A stretch of DNA of 37,600 nucleotides from an uncultured Clostridia bacterium. GTDB lineage: Bacteria > Bacillota > Clostridia > Christensenellales > Pumilibacteraceae. The position numbers and the translations under genes are program-made. Where the stretch lies: contig CAKQPR010000015.1 in the NCBI GenBank assembly GCA_934270565.1, positions 1-37,600 on the forward strand, written 5' to 3'. Below are positions 15,602-24,639 of the stretch, piece by piece (positions within the stretch are counted from its first letter, which is position 1; the number at the start of each line of letters is the position of its first letter). A model generated the notes under the pieces. It was not told the origin of the DNA, did no database searches, and saw only the letters and a program-made list of their open reading frames with translations.

Positions 15602-18256
15602 TTGGCAACGGAAAATAGACACGACGAAGAGAAGGCGACTTACGCCAACATCAAAAAGGTTAATTCTCTGGCGGGATCGTCGGGGAACGACTCTTTCGAC
15701 GCGCTTTCCGAGCGTCTCAAAAACGCGCAACGCAAAATAGGTTCGGCTTTGTCCGCTTTTTCGGCACGCGCCGAAGAAAAGGAACGCGCCCGCCGCGAGG
15801 AGATAGAAAACGCGCGTCGCATAGAAGCGGAGAAAAAAGCGAAACCCGCGCCGCCCGTCGAAGAGAAAGCCGAACCCGCACCCGCGCCTGATCCCGAAGT
15901 CAAGGAGCAGCCCGCGCCCGAAGTTGCGGAAAAACCCGTCGCTCCCTCCGAGCCGGTTGCCGAAACGGTAAAACCGAAAGAAGCGCCCGCCGCTCCCGCG
16001 CCCGAAAAGAAATCCGCACCGGAAACGCAGAAGAAAACGACGGAAGCACCGAAGAAAGATTCGGGACTTCGCATCAAGACCTTCGCGCCCACCGATCCGA
16101 ACGCGAAGCCGAGCTTCGTTCGCGGAATGTACGTTCCGCCCGTTGCTCCCGCGCCGTCCGCTCAGCAGCGCGGACCGAGACAGCAGCGCCCGCAGAACGG
16201 AACGCGCCCGAACGGCGAACGCAAACCTGTGGGTACGGACGGTCGGCCGTCGGCTCGTCCCGCAGGAACTCGCCCCGCAGCTCCGCGACCTGCGCCGCTT
16301 CCCGTCGCGTCGAAGGATAAACGCGCTTTCGGAGCGGACAAAAAGAAAGATTTCAACAAGCCCGACGATAAAAAGACGATGAATAAGCGCACGCTTATCC
16401 GCAAGGGCTTTATTATAGACGACGCCGGCGAAGAGCGTATGGGTACGCGCAAGCTCAAGAACAAGAAAGCTAAAGCGCCCGTCGTAATCACGCCGACCAA
16501 GATCGACAAAGCGGTTATCACGACCGAAAACCTCACCGTCAAGATCCTCAGCGAAAAGATCGGCAAGACGGCGCAGGAAATCATCAAACAGCTCATGCTT
16601 CTCGGAATTATGACGAACATCAACAGCGTCGTGGATTTCCAGACCATGGAGCTTGTCGCGAACGAGCTCGGCGTCGAACTCGAGCTGAAACTCGAGCAGA
16701 CCAAGGAAGAGAAGCTCGAAGCCATGCACGACGAAGCGGACAACGAAGATGATCTTGTCAAGCGCCCGCCGATCATTACGGTTATGGGGCACGTCGACCA
16801 CGGTAAAACTTCGCTCCTCGACGCTATCAGAAAGACGTCCGTCGCTTCGGGAGAAGCGGGCGGAATTACCCAGCATATCGGCGCTTATTCGGTTATGTGC
16901 AAGGGCGAGAAGATTACCTTCCTCGACACTCCCGGTCACGAAGCCTTCACCGAAATGCGTGCGCGCGGTACGAACGTTACCGATATCGCGGTGCTCGTAG
17001 TCGCCGCCGACGACGGTATAATGCCGCAGACGATCGAGTCCATCAACCACGCGAAAGCCGCGAAAGTTCCGGTAATCGTTGCGGTCAACAAGATCGATAA
17101 ACCCGCGGCAAACGTCGAAAAAGTCAAACAGGCGCTTACCGAATACGACCTCGTTCCCGAGGAATGGGGCGGCGATACGATCGTCGTTCCGCTCTCCGCA
17201 AAGACGGGCGAGGGAATCGATAAACTGCTTGAAATGATCTTGTTCCTCGCGGAATACAACAATTATCGCGCCAACCCGAAGCGTCAGGCTCGCGGATCGA
17301 TCATCGAATCGCGCCTCGACAAGGGGAAAGGTCCGGTCGCGAACATTATCGTGCTCAACGGCACGTTGCACGTCGGCGATTACGTCGTATCCGGTCTTGC
17401 GAGCGGCAGAGTCCGCGGAATGGTGGACGACAAGGGCAGAAGCGTAAAAGAAGCTACGCCCGCAATGCCCGTTTCGGTGCTCGGCTTTACCGACGTTCCG
17501 AATGCCGGCGACGGAATTTTCGTTGTGGACGACGAGAAAACCGCTAAGCAGATCGTTGCCGAGAGAACGGCGAAGATCAAGAACGAAGCGGCTCAGCAGG
17601 GTCAGAAAGTCACGCTCGACGACGTGTTCAGCAAGATCAAAGAAGGCGAGATGAAGGACCTCAACATCATCATCAAAGCCGACGTTCAGGGCTCGGTCGA
17701 AGCGCTTAAAGCTTCTATCGAAAAACTCAGCAACGACGAAGTCAAGGTCAGCGTGGTTCACGGCGGCGTGGGCGCGATCAACAAGTCCGACCTTATGCTT
17801 GCGGGCGTTTCCAACGCGATCATCATCGGTTTCAACGTCCGCCCCGACAGCGAATCCAAGGCGCTTGCCGAATCCACGGGCGTGGATATCAGACTTTACA
17901 ACGTCATTTACGAGGCGATCGACGACGTGAACGCGGCTATCAAGGGTCTTGTCGCGCCGAAGTTCAAGGAGACGATCCTCGGCAGAGCGCAGATCCGCTC
18001 GGTCATCAAGATTTCGGGCGTCGGAAACATCGCGGGTTGCTACGTTCTTTCCGGAAAGCTCGCCCGCAATGCAAAGGTCCGCGTTTACCGCGACGACGTC
18101 GTTATTCACGACGGCACGGTAAGCAACCTCAAACGCTTCAAGGACGACGTCAAGGAAGTCGCGGCGGGTTACGAATGCGGACTCAGCTTGCAGGATTTCG
18201 ACGCGTTCTTAGAAAACGACGAAGTGGAATCTTACGTTCTCGAACAGGAAAAGTAA
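15602..18256 (+). CDS. infB: Translation initiation factor IF-2
   Basis: GTPase that places initiator tRNA on the 30S subunit. 884 residues. The first 240 residues are a low-complexity, Pro/Ala/Glu/Lys-rich region, partly heptad-like. The IF2-N domain lies at about 310-365 (LTVKILSEKIGKTAQEIIKQL), followed by the G domain: GHVDHGKTS (396-404), DTPGHEAF, NKID, SAKTGEG. Domains II-IV follow, with the C-terminal fMet-tRNA-binding domain showing AQIRSVIKISGVGNIAGCYV. TTG start at 15602, nine bases after GGAGG. Two bases after the ylxQ stop. Confidence 0.96.
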   Translation: MATENRHDEEKATYANIKKVNSLAGSSGNDSFDALSERLKNAQRKIGSALSAFSARAEEKERARREEIENARRIEAEKKAKPAPPVEEKAEPAPAPDPEVKEQPAPEVAEKPVAPSEPVAETVKPKEAPAAPAPEKKSAPETQKKTTEAPKKDSGLRIKTFAPTDPNAKPSFVRGMYVPPVAPAPSAQQRGPRQQRPQNGTRPNGERKPVGTDGRPSARPAGTRPAAPRPAPLPVASKDKRAFGADKKKDFNKPDDKKTMNKRTLIRKGFIIDDAGEERMGTRKLKNKKAKAPVVITPTKIDKAVITTENLTVKILSEKIGKTAQEIIKQLMLLGIMTNINSVVDFQTMELVANELGVELELKLEQTKEEKLEAMHDEADNEDDLVKRPPIITVMGHVDHGKTSLLDAIRKTSVASGEAGGITQHIGAYSVMCKGEKITFLDTPGHEAFTEMRARGTNVTDIAVLVVAADDGIMPQTIESINHAKAAKVPVIVAVNKIDKPAANVEKVKQALTEYDLVPEEWGGDTIVVPLSAKTGEGIDKLLEMILFLAEYNNYRANPKRQARGSIIESRLDKGKGPVANIIVLNGTLHVGDYVVSGLASGRVRGMVDDKGRSVKEATPAMPVSVLGFTDVPNAGDGIFVVDDEKTAKQIVAERTAKIKNEAAQQGQKVTLDDVFSKIKEGEMKDLNIIIKADVQGSVEALKASIEKLSNDEVKVSVVHGGVGAINKSDLMLAGVSNAIIIGFNVRPDSESKALAESTGVDIRLYNVIYEAIDDVNAAIKGLVAPKFKETILGRAQIRSVIKISGVGNIAGCYVLSGKLARNAKVRVYRDDVVIHDGTVSNLKRFKDDVKEVAAGYECGLSLQDFDAFLENDEVESYVLEQEK

Positions 18257-18257
18257 T

Positions 18258-18614
18258 ATGAGTTACAGAATAGACAGATTGAACAGCGAAATGCGCAAGG
18301 TTATCGCGGACGTTATCGACAATAAGGTAAAAGATCCGCGCGTAACCGAAATGGTAAGCGTCAGCCGCGTGGAAGTCGCGAAAGACCTCAAAACGGCAAA
18401 AGTTTACCTTTCGCTGTACGGCGATAAATCGAAAATCGACGACACTTTCGCGGCGGTAGCGCGGGCGGGCGGTTTTATCCGTAAGGAGCTCAGCCTCGCG
18501 TTCCGCGATATCCGTCAGGTCCCCGAACTTCGGTTTATCAAGGACGATTCGCTCGATTACAGCGCAAAAATCGAGTCCGTTATCGAGGAGATCAAAAAGA
18601 ATGACGCCGATTGA
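18258..18614 (+). CDS. rbfA: Ribosome-binding factor A
   Basis: Late 30S maturation factor, single KH-like domain. 118 residues with RIDRLNSEMRKVIADVI, KDPRV near the start, VEVAKDLKTAKVYLSLYGD, and the C-terminal RQVPELRFIKDDSLDYSAKIE. Starts one base after the infB stop; its end overlaps nrnA by 14 bp. Confidence 0.94.
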   Translation: MSYRIDRLNSEMRKVIADVIDNKVKDPRVTEMVSVSRVEVAKDLKTAKVYLSLYGDKSKIDDTFAAVARAGGFIRKELSLAFRDIRQVPELRFIKDDSLDYSAKIESVIEEIKKNDAD

Positions 18615-19533
18615 CGCCATCAAAAGAGCGAACGATATTCTGATCGTATGTCATATCCGTCCCGACGGCGATTGCCTCGGGTCGGGTTTTGCATTGACGC
18701 GTATTGCCGAAAAAATGGGCAAACGCGTCGATTTCGTTTGTGATTCGCCGTTTCCTCCCGCATACTCGTTCATAAAGGATCGCGACAAGTTCAACGATAT
18801 AAAATGCGAGCGTTACGACCTTGCTATTGCCGTCGATTGCGCGGACTCGGCGCGAATGGGCGCTTTTGGCGAGCTTTTCCGCAAGTGCCCCGAAACGATA
18901 AATATCGATCATCACAAAACGAACGACGGTTTCGGAAAATCGAATTTCGTTGTGCCGGACCTCAGCTCGACTTGCGAGCTTCTGTATTCGCTCATAAAGG
19001 ATTACGGCGTTATCGGCGCGGACGAAGCGACCGACCTTTACCTCGGGCTTTCGACTGATACCGGCAACTTTATGCATTCCAACACTACGCCCGACACGCT
19101 TCGGACGGCTTCCGAGCTTCTCGCGCTCGGCGCGGATCTCGGGGCGATCGTAAACGGATTTTACCGCAACAATACGAAAAACAAGCTCGCGCTCGTTGCC
19201 CGCGCGGTCGGCTCGATGCGCTACTTCGACGACGATAAAGTAGTCGTTATGACGGTTACGCAGAAAGACCTTAAAGAGACGGGTTGCGTGCTTTCCGATA
19301 CCGAAGGACTTATAGATTACGGTATGAGCGTGGGCTCGGTAAAAGTCGCCGTCTGTATGACGGAACAGCGCGAGCGGAGCTATAAGGTCAGCCTTCGCAG
19401 CAAAGGCGCGGACGTTTCGCTTGTTGCGGGCGCGTTCGGGGGCGGCGGGCACAAGCAGGCTTCGGGTTGCGTCGCAAACGGATATTACGAGGACGTCGTG
19501 GAAAAAATCGTGCGTCTTTCGTCGGGTAACTGA
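18601..19533 (+). CDS. nrnA: DHH/DHHA1 phosphoesterase (NrnA, oligoribonuclease/pAp phosphatase)
   Basis: Degrades nano-RNA and removes the 3'-phosphate of pAp. DHH-family motifs: HIRPDGDCLGSGFAL (about 18-32), AVDCADSARMG, NIDHHKTNDGFG (the DHH motif), then STDTGNFMHSNTTPDTL. The C-terminal DHHA1 domain ends in GAFGGGGHKQASGC. 310 residues, normal for NrnA. It overlaps rbfA and ends one base into truB (TGATG). Confidence 0.93.
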   Translation: MTPIDAIKRANDILIVCHIRPDGDCLGSGFALTRIAEKMGKRVDFVCDSPFPPAYSFIKDRDKFNDIKCERYDLAIAVDCADSARMGAFGELFRKCPETINIDHHKTNDGFGKSNFVVPDLSSTCELLYSLIKDYGVIGADEATDLYLGLSTDTGNFMHSNTTPDTLRTASELLALGADLGAIVNGFYRNNTKNKLALVARAVGSMRYFDDDKVVVMTVTQKDLKETGCVLSDTEGLIDYGMSVGSVKVAVCMTEQRERSYKVSLRSKGADVSLVAGAFGGGGHKQASGCVANGYYEDVVEKIVRLSSGN

Positions 19534-20393
19534 TGAACGGCATAGTCAATCTTTATAAGCCTAAGGGGTGGACGAGTCGCGACGCCGTGAATAAAGTCCG
19601 CTCGTGTCTCGGAACGAAAGAGGTCGGGCATATGGGAACGCTCGATCCGCAGGGCGAGGGCGTTTTGCCCGTAGGCGTGGGCAAGGCGACGAGGCTTTTC
19701 GACGCCTTTTTAAAAAAGGATAAAGTGTACGAAGCCGATTTTACGTTCGGCTACGAAACTGATACGCTCGACGGCGAAGGAACGATTACGGAGCAGGGCG
19801 GCAGAATTCCGTCCGAAGCCGAAGTCGCGGCGGCAATTAAAAAGCTTGTCGGTGAGCAGATGCAGATCCCGCCCGCGTACAGCGCGAAGAGCGTCGGCGG
19901 AGTGAGGGCTTACGACCTCGCGCGTAAAGGCGAAAAAGTCGAACTCAAACCCGCCCGCGTGACGATTTACGACGCTTGCGTTCTCGGCGAAAAAGGCGCG
20001 ACTTACCGCGTTTCCGTTCATTGTTCGGCGGGAACGTATATCCGCAGCGTTTGCCGCGATCTTGCGTATTCGCTCGGATCTTACGCGACAATGACTTCGA
20101 TAAAAAGGCTTCGTTCGGGCGTGTTCCGGATCGAAAATTCGGTTACGGTGGACGAGCTCGTATCGTTGAAGGAGAAAGCGATAATTCCCGTTGCCGAAGT
20201 TTTGTCCGATTTTCCGCGCGTGGACGTGGAGGACAAATTATACGAAAGATTGAGTAACGGCGTAAAACTTTACGGAATCGAGCTTCCCGACACGCCGTTC
20301 TCGGTGTATTGCCGCGGCGAGCTTTTCGGGCTCGGCGAGGCTCGCGACGACGGGTCGCTTAAAATCAAAACTTACCTTAAGGACAACGACTGA
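19533..20393 (+). CDS. truB: tRNA pseudouridine(55) synthase
   Basis: Makes the universal pseudouridine 55 in the tRNA T-loop. Motif II is GHMGTLDPQGEGVLPVGVG with the catalytic D38; it also has KPKGWTSRDAVNKVR at the start, IPPAYSAKSVGGVRAYDLARKG and CSAGTYIRSVCRDL. 286 residues. Coupled to nrnA and immediately followed by ribF. Confidence 0.96.
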   Translation: MNGIVNLYKPKGWTSRDAVNKVRSCLGTKEVGHMGTLDPQGEGVLPVGVGKATRLFDAFLKKDKVYEADFTFGYETDTLDGEGTITEQGGRIPSEAEVAAAIKKLVGEQMQIPPAYSAKSVGGVRAYDLARKGEKVELKPARVTIYDACVLGEKGATYRVSVHCSAGTYIRSVCRDLAYSLGSYATMTSIKRLRSGVFRIENSVTVDELVSLKEKAIIPVAEVLSDFPRVDVEDKLYERLSNGVKLYGIELPDTPFSVYCRGELFGLGEARDDGSLKIKTYLKDND

Positions 20394-21275
20394 ATGGCTG
20401 AAAAATCGCAAAACGGAATATGTCTCGCGCTCGGTTTTTTCGATTGTATGCATTTGGGACACCGGGCGATCATCGCCGCCGCGAGAGAGTACGCCCGCGC
20501 TCGCGCGCTCGAAACAGTCGTGTTTACGTTTACGACGTCGCCCAAAATTTTCGGAGACGGAAAGAGCGTTTACACCTTTTCGGAGCGCAGTCGGATCTAT
20601 GCGGAGTGCGGTGCGGACAGGCTGATTTCGGTCGATTTCGATCGGAAAACGCGCGATACGTCCCCCGCCGTTTTTCTCGACGGACTGTTTGAAAAGGAAA
20701 ATATCAAAGCCGTTTTTTGCGGCGAAGACTATCGTTTCGGCGCGGGCGGCGCGGGCGATACGGCGCTTCTGAAAGCGTATTGCGAGAAGAAAGGCGCTAC
20801 GCTCGAGGTGCTTGCCACGGTTAAGCGCGACGGCGAAAAAGTTTCGTCCACACGCGTCCGCGAACTTCTCGAAAACGGAAATATCGGAAAAGCGAACGAG
20901 CTTCTCGGCGAGCCTTACCGCATTACGTCCGAAGTCGTAGCGGGGCGGGGCGAAGGAAGAAAATTCGGCTTTCCGACCGCAAACGTCAGACTTTACGCGG
21001 ACAAGATTTATCCCGCCGACGGCGTTTACGCCACCCGCGTCAAAATCGGCGACGAGTTGTACTTCGGTGCGACGAACGTCGGGAAAAAACCGACGTTCGG
21101 CGACGAATCGATTTCGATCGAAACGTTCGTGGACGAATACTCGGGCGATCTTTACGGAAAGACGATCACTTTGTTTTTTGTCGGACGGCTTCGCGCGATA
21201 GAGAAGTTTTCCTCACCCGAAGAGCTCGCGAAAAAAATAATGTCGGACGTGAAAAAAGGAGAACAACAATGCTGA
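20394..21275 (+). CDS. ribF: Bifunctional riboflavin kinase / FAD synthetase
   Basis: Converts riboflavin to FMN and FAD. N-terminal nucleotidyltransferase: LALGFFDCMHLGHRAII (usual GNFDGVHLGH), TFTTSPKIF, FCGEDYRFGAGGAGD, STRVRELLENGNI. C-terminal flavokinase: GRGEGRKFGFPTANV, GVYATRVKIG, GATNVGKKPTF, IETFVDEYSGDLYG. 293 residues, near normal. The ATG follows the truB stop directly; its end overlaps the next gene by 7 bp. Confidence 0.95.
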   Translation: MAEKSQNGICLALGFFDCMHLGHRAIIAAAREYARARALETVVFTFTTSPKIFGDGKSVYTFSERSRIYAECGADRLISVDFDRKTRDTSPAVFLDGLFEKENIKAVFCGEDYRFGAGGAGDTALLKAYCEKKGATLEVLATVKRDGEKVSSTRVRELLENGNIGKANELLGEPYRITSEVVAGRGEGRKFGFPTANVRLYADKIYPADGVYATRVKIGDELYFGATNVGKKPTFGDESISIETFVDEYSGDLYGKTITLFFVGRLRAIEKFSSPEELAKKIMSDVKKGEQQC

Positions 21276-22117
21276 GAATCGGACCTTCGGGCAACTCGCT
21301 TTCGTTTTACGCGAGCGGACGCAAACACACCTACGAGGCCGCCGAGTGGCTTGCCGCTATGGGGCTTAACGCTTACGAATATTCGTTCGGCAGAGGCGTG
21401 AAAATGAGCGACGAAACCGCGGAAAAGATCCGTTCGGAAATGGATAAGTACGGCATCGAGGTTTCTGTTCACGCGCCGTATTACACCAACTTTTCCAACC
21501 CCGATCCCGAAATGATCGACAAGTCGATTTCTTACGTCGTTCAGTCCGTCGAAGCAGTGAGAAAGCTTGGCGGCAGACGCGTTGTTTTTCATCCCGCGTC
21601 GCAGGGTAAAGCGGAACGCGAAGAGGCGGTCGCGCTCGCCCGCGACAATATCGCAAAACTCATGAGCGTGCTCGGCGAAACTTTACCGTTCGACGATTAT
21701 ATCGTCTGCCCAGAAACGATGGGCAAGATCAGACAGATCGGAACGGTCGAAGAAATCGTTTCGTTCTGCAAGCTCGATCCGCATCTTTATCCGTGTTACG
21801 ATTTCGGACACATCAACAGCTACACGCGCGGCGGGCTGAAAACGGAGGACGATTACCGGCGCATTATCGACTACACGTTTTCCGAGCTCGGCGAAGAGAA
21901 GGCGAAGAACATACATATTCACTTTTCCAAGATTCAGTACGGCGATTCGGGCGAAATCCGTCACCTCACGTTCGACGATACGCTTTACGGCCCGGAGTAC
22001 GCTCCGCTTGCGAAAATCATCGACGAATACCGTATGACGCCGTTTATCGTGTGCGAGTCGGACGGAACGATGGCAGAAGACGCATTAAAAATGAAAAAAC
22101 TGCATAAAAACGTTTAA
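21269..22117 (+). CDS. Endonuclease IV-like TIM-barrel protein
   Basis: AP-endonuclease-2 family fold, about the right length (282) for Nfo, which nicks DNA at abasic sites. Predicted metal ligands are mostly in place: H68 (VHAPYY), H108 (FHPAS), E149 (CPETMG), D178 and H181 (DFGH), H218 (IHIHFSK), H232 and E263 (CESDG). The usual D-R-H triplet reads I-R-H (230-232), so one of the nine ligands is altered. RIGPSGNSLSFYASG opens the protein. The position after ribF, where rpsO often stands, is of interest. It may be a true deoxyribonuclease IV or a related sugar-phosphate enzyme. Confidence 0.8.
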   Translation: MLRIGPSGNSLSFYASGRKHTYEAAEWLAAMGLNAYEYSFGRGVKMSDETAEKIRSEMDKYGIEVSVHAPYYTNFSNPDPEMIDKSISYVVQSVEAVRKLGGRRVVFHPASQGKAEREEAVALARDNIAKLMSVLGETLPFDDYIVCPETMGKIRQIGTVEEIVSFCKLDPHLYPCYDFGHINSYTRGGLKTEDDYRRIIDYTFSELGEEKAKNIHIHFSKIQYGDSGEIRHLTFDDTLYGPEYAPLAKIIDEYRMTPFIVCESDGTMAEDALKMKKLHKNV

Positions 22118-22142
22118 CTTTTTTCGCGAAATATGTTATAAT
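22113..22142 (+). promoter_or_regulatory. Promoter of the M24 peptidase-efp pair
   Basis: -10 TATAAT (22137-22142) with extended TG at 22134-22135; the -35 is weak (TTTAAC, 22113-22118, 18-bp spacer). Only 20 bp before the peptidase start, giving a short leader with AGGAG. Confidence 0.6.
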
Positions 22143-22162
22143 AGTTGTCAGGAGCTCACGAT

Positions 22163-23197
22163 ATGTTTCAAAACACAGATGCATATATCGTTTTAAGCCC
22201 GCAAAACCGATTTTATTTTTCGGGTTTCCGGTCGTCTTTCGGGTGTGTGATCGTCACGCCGAAAACGAGAACGCTTATCACCGACTACCGTTACGCCGCC
22301 GAAGCGAAGAGCGTTGTAAAGGACTGTTCGGTACTTGCGATAAGCGCCGCCGAATTTTACCTGACGATAAAGACGGTTTTAAGCGAGGCGAACGCGAAAA
22401 AAGTCGGTTACGAGGACGAGTACGTTACCGTGGCGGACTTTAATAAGCTCGCCGAAAAGGTTGACGGCTTCGAGTTCGTGCCCGCGTCGAAAGAAATCGC
22501 GGACTGCCGTATGATCAAATCGGATGAGGAAGTCGCGGCGATCGCGACCGCTCAGGCGGTTACTCAGCGCGCGTTTCTGAAGGTGCTTCCGCTGATTAAG
22601 GCGGGCGTTACCGAAAAGGAAATTTCGGACGAAATCGCGTATCAGATCCTTCGCCACGGCGCGGAAGAGCTCGCGTTCGAAAGCATCGTCGCTTTCGGCG
22701 TGAACACGGCTAATCCGCATCATCACCCGACGGCGAAAAAGCTCGAGAAGAACGAGCTTATCACGATCGATATCGGCGCGAAAGTCAACGGTTATTGCGG
22801 CGATATGACGCGCACGTTCTGTCTCGGAACTCCGAACGAAAAACTCGCCGAAATTCACAAAATCGTGCTCGACGCGCAGGCGTATGCGATAGAAAACCTT
22901 CGCATGGGGCTCCCCGCAAAGACCGCTCACGTTCTCGCCGCGGAGTATATCGGCGCCAACGGTTACGGCAACGAATTTCTTCATTCGCTCGGTCACGGCG
23001 TGGGGCTCGACGTTCACGAACGCCCGTATCTCAGTCCGTCGGGCGGCGATATTCTGGAAGCGAACACGGTATTCTCGGTCGAACCGGGGATTTACGTCGA
23101 AGGCTTGGGCGGCGTGAGAATAGAGGACCTCGTGGTTATCAAGCCCGAGGGCGTTATAAACCTTACTACAAGCGTCGGTAAAAACATCAATTTGTAA
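22163..23197 (+). CDS. M24B metallopeptidase (Xaa-Pro aminopeptidase/dipeptidase type)
   Basis: Cleaves X-Pro peptides using two metal ions. The N-terminal creatinase-like domain (about 1-115) precedes the pita-bread catalytic domain with all five ligands: D203 and D214 (IDIGAKVNGYCGDMTRTF), H278 (HSLGHGVGLDVHE), E307 (FSVEPGIY), E321 (VRIEDLV). 344 residues. Start ATG 22163 follows AGGAG; the TTG at 22145 lies before that ribosome site and is rejected. It stands next to efp as in many Firmicutes, a fitting pair because EF-P rescues proline-rich translation. Confidence 0.92.
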   Translation: MFQNTDAYIVLSPQNRFYFSGFRSSFGCVIVTPKTRTLITDYRYAAEAKSVVKDCSVLAISAAEFYLTIKTVLSEANAKKVGYEDEYVTVADFNKLAEKVDGFEFVPASKEIADCRMIKSDEEVAAIATAQAVTQRAFLKVLPLIKAGVTEKEISDEIAYQILRHGAEELAFESIVAFGVNTANPHHHPTAKKLEKNELITIDIGAKVNGYCGDMTRTFCLGTPNEKLAEIHKIVLDAQAYAIENLRMGLPAKTAHVLAAEYIGANGYGNEFLHSLGHGVGLDVHERPYLSPSGGDILEANTVFSVEPGIYVEGLGGVRIEDLVVIKPEGVINLTTSVGKNINL

Positions 23198-23219
23198 GAA
23201 TCAATCTCAGGAGGATTTT

Positions 23220-23777
23220 ATGGTAGCAGGAGATTTCAGAAAAGGCGTAACGATCGAAATCGACGGAAAAGTTTATATGGTTGTCGATTTCCAGCACGTT
23301 AAACCCGGTAAAGGCGCGGCTTTCGTTCGCACGAAGCTTAAAAACGTGGTAACCGGTCAGGTTCTCGAACAGACGTTCAACCCCACCGACAAGTACCCCG
23401 ACGCGCGTATCGAGCGTAAGGAAATGCAGTATTCGTACAACGCCGACGGCATTTACTACTTTATGGATATGGAAACGTTCGACATGTTGCCGCTCAACTA
23501 CGACATCGTTGCGGACGCTATGCAGTTTGTAAAAGAAGAAATGATGGTTACGATCCAGCTTTACAAGGGCGAAGCTTTCAGCGTAGTCGCTCCCAACTTC
23601 GTTGAGCTCGAGGTCGCCTCCACCGAACCCGGTATTCAGGGCGATACTTCTAAGGCAGGCAACAAGCCCGCTACGCTTGAGACCGGCTACAACATTCAGG
23701 TTCCGCTGTTCATCAATACCGGAGACAAAATCCGCGTAGACACCCGCACCGGAACATACATGGAGCGTGTAAAATAA
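23220..23777 (+). CDS. efp: Elongation factor P
   Basis: Relieves ribosome stalling at polyproline stretches. 185 residues in three beta-barrel domains. The tip loop is KPGKGAAF with the conserved K31, the residue that is modified in many species. C-terminal signature: TGYNIQVPLFINTGDKIRVDTRTGTYMERV. The ATG has AGGAGG upstream, and a terminator follows the gene. Confidence 0.97.
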   Translation: MVAGDFRKGVTIEIDGKVYMVVDFQHVKPGKGAAFVRTKLKNVVTGQVLEQTFNPTDKYPDARIERKEMQYSYNADGIYYFMDMETFDMLPLNYDIVADAMQFVKEEMMVTIQLYKGEAFSVVAPNFVELEVASTEPGIQGDTSKAGNKPATLETGYNIQVPLFINTGDKIRVDTRTGTYMERVK

Positions 23778-23808
23778 TCGCGATCTTAATGTCCGATCCG
23801 ATAGTTTC

Positions 23809-23841
23809 AAGTCCCGATTCTTGCAGTCGGGGCTTTTTTTT
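23809..23841 (+). terminator. Intrinsic terminator after efp
   Basis: AGTCCCGA (23810-23817) pairs with TCGGGGCT (23827-23834, one G-U) around a nine-base loop, followed by a run of about eight T up to 23841. Confidence 0.9.
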
Positions 23842-23883
23842 GCGCGTTTTAAGGTGTGAAAAAATTTTGCCCGCTTATTTCGT

Positions 23884-23912
23884 TTGACTGTTTTTTGCCT
23901 TTGTGGTATAAT
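23884..23912 (+). promoter_or_regulatory. Promoter of the site-2 protease-scpAB operon
   Basis: -35 TTGACT (23884-23889), 17-bp spacer, -10 TATAAT (23907-23912) with extended TG at 23904-23905. Close to consensus. Confidence 0.88.
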
Positions 23913-23964
23913 AAACGGTAGCGCCGAGGCGAAAACGGCGCAAAGAGCAAAAGGGCACAAGTTT

Positions 23965-24636
23965 ATGTTCGGATACGGTTCGCCGCAAGATTTCCTTCTT
24001 ACGGTCGTAGCTATCTTAATATGTATTATCCTCCACGAGTTCGCTCACGCTTTCGTCGCGCTCAGATGCGGCGATACAACCGCGCGCGACAACGGGAGAC
24101 TTACGCTCAATCCGATCGCGCATTTCGATCTGATAGGTTTTCTGATGCTCGTGTTCGCGCGGATAGGCTACGCTCGCCCCGTGCCCGTAAATCCGAACAA
24201 TTTCCGCCATCGCAAACGCGGTATGGTCGCCGTGGCGCTCTCGGGAATAGTCGTAAACCTGCTGCTTGCTTTTCTTTTTATGCCGCTTTGGCTGCTTTCC
24301 GTCGGGTGGAGGGATTCGAACGCAGGCTATTACCTGTTCAGGTTCTTGTATATTTTTATCGCGCTCAACGTAAACCTTGCGTTGTTCAATATTTTGCCGA
24401 TTTGCCCGCTCGACGGTTTCGAAGTCGTGGAAACGCTCGCCGCGCCGACAAGCAAAATAGTCAAGTTTATGCGGAATTACGGTCGGTATGTACTTATAAT
24501 TCTTGTCGGAATTTCCGTGATAGTGGAAAATACGGGTCTGCCGTTCTGGCTCGATCCGCTCGGTATGTACCTCGGTTACGTGGGCGGGTGGATAAAACAG
24601 GTTTTTGCGGCGTTCTGGCGCTTGTTCATAAGGTGA
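23965..24636 (+). CDS. Site-2 protease family membrane metalloprotease (M50)
   Basis: A compact M50 protease of 223 residues without a PDZ domain. HEFAH (24-28) sits in the first helix; NILPICPLDGFEV further on gives the third zinc ligand Asp. About five to six hydrophobic segments. The start ATG 23965 follows AAAAGGG and lies after the promoter; an in-frame TTG at 23884 lies inside the -35 and is not used. YwhC-like proteases stand next to scpA in other Firmicutes. Substrate unknown. Confidence 0.87.
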   Translation: MFGYGSPQDFLLTVVAILICIILHEFAHAFVALRCGDTTARDNGRLTLNPIAHFDLIGFLMLVFARIGYARPVPVNPNNFRHRKRGMVAVALSGIVVNLLLAFLFMPLWLLSVGWRDSNAGYYLFRFLYIFIALNVNLALFNILPICPLDGFEVVETLAAPTSKIVKFMRNYGRYVLIILVGISVIVENTGLPFWLDPLGMYLGYVGGWIKQVFAAFWRLFIR

Positions 24637-24639
24637 CGT

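Noticed and set aside
15584..18109. Very long antisense open frame (about 841 codons) opposite infB
   Set aside because: A shadow produced by strong codon bias on the coding strand; composition is Arg/Asp/Phe-rich and unlike a real protein, while IF-2 is certain.
23884..23964. Upstream start for the small site-2 protease
   Set aside because: It would begin within the promoter -35; ATG 23965 follows a ribosome site and the predicted transcript start.
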